Source: RBG-13-68-16 sp050018455 (GTDB taxonomy: Bacteria > Acidobacteriota > Thermoanaerobaculia > Thermoanaerobaculales > Thermoanaerobaculaceae). Taken from it: a stretch of 64,000 nt of DNA. A model generated the notes under the pieces. That model had not been told where the DNA came from. It saw only the letters and a list, made by a program, of their open reading frames with translations, and searched no databases. Every line of letters starts with the position of its first letter. Position 1 is the first letter of the stretch. The stretch is taken from assembly GCA_050018455.1 (NCBI GenBank), contig JBEKAA010000004.1:186001-250000 (forward strand), read 5' to 3'. This document shows positions 58,409-64,000 of this stretch, piece after piece. A program made the translations under genes and the position numbers.

Positions 58409-59797
58409 ATGCACGTCCAAGCAGCCGCGGTCCTCGTGTTTCTGTCCGCTGGCCTGGCAGCAGCCCAGACACCCACGCCGACGCGAACCGTGACCCCCAC
58501 GGCCGCGCCCACGAGGACACCCGCACCCACGCCAGCTCAGTGCACGGCGGGGTACTGCCGCCACACCGACGGGAGCTGCTCCGCGGTGATCCCGCCACCG
58601 CTCGGGAGCGGCGTCTGCAGCGGCACCGACGTCTGCGTCTCGCTGGCGTCGTGCGCCACCCCGACCCCGACCAGGGCGCCGACAAGTACGCCGACTGCGA
58701 CGGCCACAGCGACCCCGACCGGTCCTCCGGCAACCGCGACGCCCACGCCCCCTCCGATCGCCTTGACCAAGGCAGCGGCGCCACCAATCCCGGTCACGTA
58801 CTCCCAGCAGTGGTGGGACGAGATGACTCCGGACGGGACGAGCTGGCACGAGGACCTCAACTGGGGCCACTACGCGGCCGACGACACCGTGCCGCCCGCC
58901 CTCGGCACGACACTCCAGGTGCACTCGGAGTGCCTCGTCCACACGGACGGCGCGACCCTACGCACGAGGGAACTGCGCTGCACCTGCCGCGACACCCTCG
59001 ACGGCTACGAGAACGGAGCTCCAGAGCTGACGCTGTGGCCGGACGGCACTCTCTTCGGCGTCGCGGAGTACACGCGGCGCTTTGCCAATCGCGCGTTCTC
59101 GAACGACCAACACGACGTCGTGATCGAGCGCATCGGCCTGGCGGCGAAGCCACATGGGGTCACTAGCTACGTCGACGACCCCTGGCCGTACATCGCCGAG
59201 GACTGGATCAGCGTGCCCGGGAGCAGCTACTTCACCGAGGGGATGGTGGACCTGCACGGCCAGCACTACGCCTACTACCAGGTGTGGCTTACGCGGGCGG
59301 TCCCACAGGCCGTCGTCCTCGAGCGCTGGCAGATCACCGATACCGGGGTCCCGACCAAGGACCTCGGCTTCGGCATGCCCGTGGTCGAGCCTGATGGTGG
59401 CTTCTCGCAGATCGTCGCCGATCCGTCCTGTGACGGCTGCATGTTCGGGTTCGAATCCGCGTACCCGCCACTTTCTGATGTCAGCGTCTGGCGGTCGCAC
59501 GACGAAGGCAGGACGTTCAAGGAGATCGCCTTCGTGATTCCGGCGCCGGCCGGCTCAGTCGGGATCTCCGACTGCCACGCGATGGTCTGGCCCGGCGGTA
59601 TCGCGGTATGGCCCGGCTTCGGAAAGTGCCAGACCTACTGGGCGCAGGACGGTGATGACGGGACCGACTGGTCGAAGATGGGCGACCTTCTGCCCTACAC
59701 CTGGTCGATGCTGGGCGCGCCGGTGCCGGCGAATTTCAACCTGCCGACGACGCTCTGGGCGCCGCCGACGCCGATTCCAACGGTGACAAAGCCCTAG
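58409..59797 (+). CDS. Exported Thr-Pro-rich protein with Asp-box (propeller-like) part
   Basis: A 462-residue protein from ATG 58409 (GTG 58403 is possible), with GAGGT upstream. The signal peptide (MHVQAAAVLVFLSAGLAAAQ) is followed by two Thr-Pro linkers flanking a Cys-rich knot (CTAGYCRHTDGSC...CSGTDVC). A large beta-rich domain follows, with SVWRSHDEGRTFKEIAF, an Asp-box as in sialidases and related propellers. It shares linker style and export with the protein at 55355. It may bind or degrade surface glycans. Confidence 0.7.
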   Translation: MHVQAAAVLVFLSAGLAAAQTPTPTRTVTPTAAPTRTPAPTPAQCTAGYCRHTDGSCSAVIPPPLGSGVCSGTDVCVSLASCATPTPTRAPTSTPTATATATPTGPPATATPTPPPIALTKAAAPPIPVTYSQQWWDEMTPDGTSWHEDLNWGHYAADDTVPPALGTTLQVHSECLVHTDGATLRTRELRCTCRDTLDGYENGAPELTLWPDGTLFGVAEYTRRFANRAFSNDQHDVVIERIGLAAKPHGVTSYVDDPWPYIAEDWISVPGSSYFTEGMVDLHGQHYAYYQVWLTRAVPQAVVLERWQITDTGVPTKDLGFGMPVVEPDGGFSQIVADPSCDGCMFGFESAYPPLSDVSVWRSHDEGRTFKEIAFVIPAPAGSVGISDCHAMVWPGGIAVWPGFGKCQTYWAQDGDDGTDWSKMGDLLPYTWSMLGAPVPANFNLPTTLWAPPTPIPTVTKP

Positions 59798-59815
59798 CGG
59801 GCAGAAAGGAACCTC

Positions 59816-60214
59816 ATGAGGAAACTGCAGCTTCTTGTGGTCGCGGCAATGGCTCTTCTTCTCGGGGCCTGCGCCAGTAGCCCGCAGCGGATCGTGATGA
59901 ACTCGCTGAACACGATCGCTGCCGGCGCCCAGAGCTCGATGCATGCCATCGGGACTCTCTACATCCAGGATCGCTCGTTCGACGCGGCCGGAAACGTGAC
60001 GTCCGTCAACACGAAGACGCCGCTCGTTTCCGAAGCCAACAAGGCGGCGGCAGAAGCGCTCTACAACAAGATCCAGGTCTCCTGTAAGGCGGTCGCCGCC
60101 ACACTCGAGACCGCGACGGCAGCGAACGCGGCGAGCCTTACGCAGCCGATCCAGGACCTCGCGGACCAGCTCGCTGCCATGCTCCTCACGTTCCAGCACG
60201 GAGGTGGCACATGA
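59816..60214 (+). CDS. Lipoprotein
   Basis: A 132-residue protein with AAGGAAC before ATG 59816. The signal peptide ends in the lipobox LLGAC (Cys 19). The mature part is helical and Ala/Thr-rich. In the lysis block it could be an outer-membrane spanin or an exclusion lipoprotein. No proline-rich Rz1-type stretch is seen. Confidence 0.75.
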   Translation: MRKLQLLVVAAMALLLGACASSPQRIVMNSLNTIAAGAQSSMHAIGTLYIQDRSFDAAGNVTSVNTKTPLVSEANKAAAEALYNKIQVSCKAVAATLETATAANAASLTQPIQDLADQLAAMLLTFQHGGGT

Positions 60215-60411
60215 GTCCGCAACTGATCGCCCTCTTCGTCGCGCTCGCGTCGGAGGCACCGAGCCTCTTCGCGAAGCTCCTGGGGATCTGGACGAACAAC
60301 GGCGCGGTCACGGAGCAGGAGATCGCGACCTTCATCCAGACCCAGTGGCCTGGGGCCGACACGTTCTTCCATCCGGCTCCTCCAGCAGCGACCCCGCCGG
60401 TGACGCCATGA
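60211..60411 (+). CDS. Hypothetical protein, 66 residues
   Basis: An N-terminal hydrophobic helix (LIALFVALASEAPSLFAKLL) is followed by EQEIATFIQTQWPG and a Pro-rich tail. It overlaps both neighbours by ATGA. Possibly a lysis accessory protein. Confidence 0.5.
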   Translation: MSPQLIALFVALASEAPSLFAKLLGIWTNNGAVTEQEIATFIQTQWPGADTFFHPAPPAATPPVTP

Positions 60412-60779
60412 AAAAGGCCCTCTTGTTTCTGGCTATCCTGGTGCTTCTGGCACTTCCGGTGGTGGCGGTCGCACAGACGCTCCCGGCGCAGCCGAACGTC
60501 AGCGCGGTCCCGGCGTTGAGTTCCGACCCGATAGGATACGTCTCGTTCTACTGGCCCAAGATCCTCGTCGTGCTCGGAACCATCTTCGGAATCGCCCGCG
60601 TCGTGATCCGGTACGCGCCGACTCCGCCGCCGGGAGCGACGGGGCTGTGGCCGATGATCTACGTGTTGATCAATCACGCGGCTCTTCCGACGACCAACGC
60701 GGCGACTCCGGCAGGGAAGTTCGCCGGTCCGCCGCCTGGACCTCCAACCGCGCCTCCGCCGGCAGCGACCACGACATAG
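60408..60779 (+). CDS. Membrane protein with signal peptide
   Basis: A 123-residue protein. The signal segment (MKKALLFLAILVLLALPVVA) is followed by a second helix (ILVVLGTIFGIARVVI) and a Pro/Ala-rich tail. It is the last rightward gene of the prophage. Possibly a second holin or a spanin component. Confidence 0.5.
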   Translation: MKKALLFLAILVLLALPVVAVAQTLPAQPNVSAVPALSSDPIGYVSFYWPKILVVLGTIFGIARVVIRYAPTPPPGATGLWPMIYVLINHAALPTTNAATPAGKFAGPPPGPPTAPPPAATTT

Positions 60780-60864
60780 CGCATCCACCGGCAGCTTGGA
60801 GCTGTCCGGCCTCCTTCTCCTTCGCCCCGCCGGTCCTCTGTGGCCGGCGGGGGAATTGTCTGTC

Positions 60865-61020
60865 TCAGCGGGGAAGGTGACGGCGAATGATGCGGGGCGG
60901 CGGCGCAGGGACCGCCTGCAGGGGGCGCCGGATCCGCGGCTGCAGCTCCGGGCCCGCGACCCGTTGGGCCGGCGCGTTCAGGGCGAACAGCATGGCTAGG
61001 GTGGCAATCAAGGTGAGCAT
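60865..61020 (-). CDS. Small secreted peptide, moron candidate
   Basis: A 51-residue protein from ATG 61020 with a perfect AGGAGG 5 bases upstream. The signal-like start (MLTLIATLAMLFALNAPAQ) is followed by a Pro/Arg-rich end. It is opposite to the late genes and next to attR, where lysogenic-conversion genes often sit. The rest of 60780-61247 holds only this gene and the arm sites. Confidence 0.5.
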   Translation of the reverse strand: MLTLIATLAMLFALNAPAQRVAGPELQPRIRRPLQAVPAPPPRIIRRHLPR

Positions 61021-61179
61021 GATTCCTCCTGAGGCGGCCCGAGCCGTCTCATTGGTGTCTTGCAAAGCCGCTGACCGTGGTCCCCGAGAATTTAGGCGAG
61101 GGTTGACGAGAAGGGGACTGCTATCTGTGCCGAGTAATCCGGATCCCAGGGTCCGAAGGCAGACTTTTGTGAGCCTCCG

Positions 61180-61199
61180 TTTGACACTTTTTTTGACCC
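61180..61199 (+). promoter_or_regulatory. Candidate integrase arm-binding sites, right end
   Basis: TTTGACAC and TTTGACCC start 12 bases apart, preceded by CCTCCG exactly as at 15971. They lie 48 bases inside attR. Confidence 0.5.
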
Positions 61200-61247
61200 C
61201 AGACGGCGAAGACCCGACTGGCGTCGGGCCTAAGTGTTTGATTTGAT

Positions 61248-61324
<77 letters not shown>

Positions 61325-61351
61325 GCACCGTTATCAGATCGGCCCGGCGGG

Positions 61352-61426
61352 TGGTGGGAGGTGTGGGATTTGAACCCGCGACCCCCTGCGTGTAAGGCAG
61401 GTGCTCTCCCGCTGAGCTAACCTCCC
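61352..61426 (-). tRNA. tRNA-Val (TAC)
   Basis: Acceptor GGGAGGT/ACCTCCC, discriminator A, CCA encoded, anticodon TAC at 61394-61392, T loop TTCAAAT. It lies 27 bases upstream of tRNA-Asp on the same strand, so the two probably share a transcript. Confidence 0.96.
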
Positions 61427-61537
61427 GCGGACGGTGTCCGCCCCGGGGAGGAGTCATGCTAGAGGCCCGTGCCCCTGGTGTCAAGCCGGCGTGGCACCTA
61501 CATTGTCTTGCAGGAAAGAGATCCGGGGAGGTGCGAG

Positions 61538-62014
61538 ATGTTCGCCAGAATCCTCGTGCCCGTGGACTTCACGGATCTCACGCCGCGCCCGCTCCGTCTC
61601 GCGCTCGAGCTGGCCGGGACGGCCACCGGCACGCGTGTGACCCTGCTGTCGGTCGTGGACGACTCGTTTCCGAACCCCGACATCCTCTCCTTCCAGCTCC
61701 CCTGGGCGGACTACCACCGCCACCTGCGCGACGAGGCCAGGTCCAGGATGGAGAAGCTCAAGGCCGAGGTTGGCGGAGGTCGAGAGATCGAGGTCTGCGT
61801 CGTGCGCGGCCACCCCGCGCGCACCATCGTCTCCTTCGCCGAGGTGGAGCACTGCGACCTGATCGTGATGGCGACGCACGGGACCCGAGGACTGCAGCAC
61901 GCCCTCCTTGGCTCGGTGACCGACAAGGTCATCCGGCAGGTGCGCTGTCCGGTGCTGGTCGTACGGCTGCACGACCCGGAAAACGCGCGTTCCGCAGCCC
62001 TACCGCCACCGTGA
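61538..62014 (+). CDS. Universal stress protein, UspA family
   Basis: A 158-residue protein from ATG 61538 with GGGGAGG upstream. It begins with ILVPVDFTDLTPRPLRLALE and has the ATP-binding end VMATHGTRGLQHALLGSVTDKVI followed by CPVLVV. The fold is Rossmann-like and ATP-binding type. It is cytoplasmic and stress-linked in general. Its 3' end overlaps the convergent membrane-protein gene by 86 bases. Confidence 0.9.
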   Translation: MFARILVPVDFTDLTPRPLRLALELAGTATGTRVTLLSVVDDSFPNPDILSFQLPWADYHRHLRDEARSRMEKLKAEVGGGREIEVCVVRGHPARTIVSFAEVEHCDLIVMATHGTRGLQHALLGSVTDKVIRQVRCPVLVVRLHDPENARSAALPPP

Positions 62015-63212
62015 TCGGAAGGAGCACGGCGAGCTCGCGATCGAGCGAGAACCGGAGCATGTGGTCGAGTTTGAGAGGTGACGTGAGGTACGCCGCCACG
62101 AGGGCCGCCGCCCAAACCCCGACGATGGTCCGGATCGCGGGCGCGTCGCTGCCCCGGATCGCTGCGAGCGCCGCCGCCCACGCGACGAGCAGCGCCACGT
62201 GGGTGGGTGTCGCGACGGCCCGGATCTCGCCCGGCAGGTCCAGGAGGCGGGTTCCAACCCATTCGGGCGAGAGGACGCTCAGGTACCCCTGGACGCCGTG
62301 GAGCGTCGCGGCGACGCGCCAGCAAGCGACCGATCCCACCGTTGCCGCGGCGACTGCGAGCGCGGCTCGCCGTGACGCCGTCCACCATGTGGCGATTGCC
62401 AGGGCCGTCGCGAGCGCGACGCCCTCGTTCTTGGTCGTCGCCAGGATCGCGCACGCAGCGGCGGCCGTGATCCATGCGCCTCGGTTTCTCGGGGGCATGC
62501 GGAGCAGCGCGGCGACGCCCGCGCTGATTCCGAAGGCGATCAACGGCTCGGCGTACCCGGAATAGGCGACCGTCGGCGTGAAGACCACCGGGATCCACGC
62601 GCCCACGATGGCCGCGAGGGCGCGTACCGGCGCCGGCGCGGAGGCCGAGCACTCCCAGCAAGCCGCCGCGATCCCGACCACGAACAGCGCCTGCCACGCG
62701 GCGGCCGCCGTGGCCGGATCGCCGCCGAAGATCACACCCGATGCGATCAGGTCCGGCCACAGCGGCGGGTAGTCGGGGTGGGCGAGCCAGTCCGGGGGCC
62801 GCGTGAGCCACGCGAAGTCGTGACGGCCGGCGAGCGCAAACACCTTGGCCTTCAGGCCCCACGAGTAGCGGAAATCCCAGCCGAACGCGGGTACAGCCGC
62901 AACCGGGAGCGCCCGGGCGGCCGTCGCAACAATCGCGATCGCCCCCCATGTCCACTCGCGTCGACGGGATGGTTTGGCCGGTGGTCGAGCGAGGAGGCCA
63001 GATGCCGCCGCGAGGAGCGCGAGGAACGCGAGGAGGGCCGGGGTCCAGCGGATCCCGGCGACGTCGAGGACGGCGAGCGACGTCCCCATGAGCACGACTC
63101 CCCACAGCACCGTTCCCAACACAACGCCCGGAGCGCCGGAAAACCGCCGGTGCCACCTCGCGATGCCCCACCCTCCCAGCACCGAGAGCGCGACGGGAAG
63201 CCACGCGCTCAT
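61929..63212 (-). CDS. Polytopic membrane protein, GT-C glycosyltransferase-like
   Basis: A 427-residue protein from ATG 63212, which overlaps the upstream stop (ATGA). It has about ten or more hydrophobic segments. A first loop contains FGWDFRYSWGLKAKVFA and HPDYPPLWPDL, where acidic and aromatic residues lie as in lipid-sugar dependent GT-C enzymes. No exact family could be assigned. It probably transfers sugars at the outer face of the inner membrane. The 3' end overlaps uspA in a tail-to-tail manner. Confidence 0.65.
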   Translation of the reverse strand: MSAWLPVALSVLGGWGIARWHRRFSGAPGVVLGTVLWGVVLMGTSLAVLDVAGIRWTPALLAFLALLAAASGLLARPPAKPSRRREWTWGAIAIVATAARALPVAAVPAFGWDFRYSWGLKAKVFALAGRHDFAWLTRPPDWLAHPDYPPLWPDLIASGVIFGGDPATAAAAWQALFVVGIAAACWECSASAPAPVRALAAIVGAWIPVVFTPTVAYSGYAEPLIAFGISAGVAALLRMPPRNRGAWITAAAACAILATTKNEGVALATALAIATWWTASRRAALAVAAATVGSVACWRVAATLHGVQGYLSVLSPEWVGTRLLDLPGEIRAVATPTHVALLVAWAAALAAIRGSDAPAIRTIVGVWAAALVAAYLTSPLKLDHMLRFSLDRELAVLLPITVAVGLRNARFPGRAAVRPAPDSAPAG

Positions 63213-63598
63213 CGGGACGTCCGCCGAAACAACCGGACCTTCCCGGATTCCCAGGTCGTGCGCCACCCCGGCGCCGGCGGCCGGTCATCGGTCATCACGA
63301 CCGCGTCGCAGTGCGAGTCCAGCGGAAACTCCTGCACGGGGGTCCACCGCACGTCCGGCCGGCGCCAGGCGGCCTCGAGGAGCAGGAACCTGTTGTACGC
63401 GTCGCCGGCGCCGGTTCGGGCCAGGAGAGCAACGGCAGCACCCCTGGGGAGCGGAGCGCCGGCCAGCGGGGCGATCAGCCCCTCCCACGAAGGCACCCGC
63501 GGGAGGTTGCGGTCGGGATGGAGGAGAGACGCCACACCGAGGGCACAAGAAATCGCCGCGGCCAGGAAGGCCGACCATCCTCGCAGGGCCTTCACCAA
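63209..63598 (-). CDS. Small membrane-anchored protein, partner of the GT-C-like gene
   Basis: A 129-residue protein. An N-terminal membrane anchor (WSAFLAAAISCALGVASLL) is followed by an external part with YNRFLLLEAAWRRPDVRWTP and a C-terminal beta end. It is translationally coupled to the polytopic protein. Similar short segments are found as the end of larger membrane glycosyltransferases, so the two may form one complex. Confidence 0.6.
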   Translation of the reverse strand: MVKALRGWSAFLAAAISCALGVASLLHPDRNLPRVPSWEGLIAPLAGAPLPRGAAVALLARTGAGDAYNRFLLLEAAWRRPDVRWTPVQEFPLDSHCDAVVMTDDRPPAPGWRTTWESGKVRLFRRTSR

Positions 63599-63678
63599 TT
63601 CACCATAGCACGCGAGGAGGCGTTCATCCGAGGGAGAATGGGTCCCATATTCACCAGTTCCGTGCTAGAGTTGCCGCC

Positions 63679-64000
63679 ATGTCGGACGCGGATCTCGGGC
63701 CTTTCCCGGACGCTCGCGTCGCTCGGGTCGCCGACAGGGTGATTGGGCGGGAGCGGCTCTCGTTTGAGGACGGCGTGCTGGTGGCCACCACGCCGGACCT
63801 GCTCGGCATCGGGCGCCTCGCCAACCACGTCCGCGAGCGGCTGCACGGCGACGCGACGTTCTTCAACGTGAACCGCCACCTCAACCCCACCAACGTCTGC
63901 GTGGCGTCGTGCGCGCTGTGTGCCTTCGCCGAGAAGTACGGCGGGTCGCGCGGGTGGACGTACACCGTCGAACAGGCAGTCGAGGTCGCGGGCAGGGACG
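63679..64000 (+). CDS. mqnE: Aminodeoxyfutalosine synthase (partial, 5' part)
   Basis: The first 107 codons only; the gene continues past the window. TTPDLLGIGRLANHVRERLH and FFNVNRHLNPTNVC, then CALCAF, give the radical-SAM Cys triad CxxxCxxC. The N-terminal part matches MqnE rather than MqnC. It joins S-adenosylmethionine and the chorismate-derived enol ether in the futalosine route to menaquinone. The ATG lies in an 80-base gap divergent from the membrane operon. Confidence 0.85.
   Translation, partial: MSDADLGPFPDARVARVADRVIGRERLSFEDGVLVATTPDLLGIGRLANHVRERLHGDATFFNVNRHLNPTNVCVASCALCAFAEKYGGSRGWTYTVEQAVEVAGRD

Overview
The window is GC-rich, densely coded bacterial chromosome carrying one apparently complete prophage. 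The host has futalosine-pathway menaquinone synthesis (mqnE) and a tilS / hpt-like / ftsH / plsC / sufT / mrp / folP / cdaA / cdaR / glmM block. It also has a large Ser/Thr kinase-like membrane protein. This mix fits a deep-branching, soil- or sediment-type Gram-negative lineage such as Acidobacteriota. That placement is inferred from gene content only and is moderate to weak.

Left host part (1-15806). On the minus strand lie the start of a PLP-aminotransferase-fold gene that lacks the catalytic lysine and a small zinc-finger gene. On the plus strand a CAU-anticodon tRNA sits 5 bases before tilS, followed by an HPRT-like gene with an altered active site and by ftsH. Next come plsC, a sufT-like gene and mrp, then a thioredoxin-fold exported protein (minus). 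An overlapping run follows: folP, cdaA, cdaR and glmM (folate, c-di-AMP, peptidoglycan precursor). A long minus-strand pseudokinase ends this part.

Prophage (15807-61296, about 45.4 kb). It is bounded by a perfect 49-bp direct repeat equal to the 3' part of tRNA-Asp(GTC), and the intact tRNA is at the right end. Left of the repressor, on the minus strand, are the integrase and an accessory set: a retropepsin/SEC-C protein with a small partner, small helical proteins, a ferritin-like protein, a DNA methyltransferase fused to a nuclease-like domain, a HIRAN-like protein and an exported protein. A CI/LexA-type repressor and a Cro-like gene face each other over a promoter and palindromic operator near 23.15 kb. 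Rightward early genes (23.2-33.1 kb) form a staircase of overlapping small genes, many with CxxC pairs. They include an HNH-AP2 nuclease, a Gp37/Gp68-family protein, a replication initiator-like protein, a DnaC-like loader, a GIY-YIG nuclease and a second tyrosine recombinase. The late block (33.1-60.8 kb) encodes an HNH nuclease, TerS (P27 type with an inserted zinc/HTH segment), TerL, portal, prohead protease and HK97-fold capsid. It continues with two glycosyltransferase-like proteins, connectors, the tail tube, a tail-assembly chaperone pair joined by a -1 frameshift, another GIY-YIG nuclease, a 1541-residue tape measure, distal tail proteins and a hub. It ends with two exported Thr-Pro-rich proteins, holin/endolysin candidates and a lipoprotein. 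This is the layout of a long-tailed siphovirus.

Right host part (61297-64000): the 5' part of tRNA-Asp, tRNA-Val(TAC), a UspA protein, a two-gene minus-strand membrane operon and the start of mqnE.

The most unusual observations are these. A 119-bp inverted copy of part of the replication gene now supplies the C-terminus of the HNH protein. A degenerate second tRNA-Asp 3' end lies beside attL. There is a retropepsin-SEC-C pair with its own near-consensus promoter, and secreted Thr-Pro-rich phage proteins. Three host enzyme-fold proteins have lost or altered catalytic residues.
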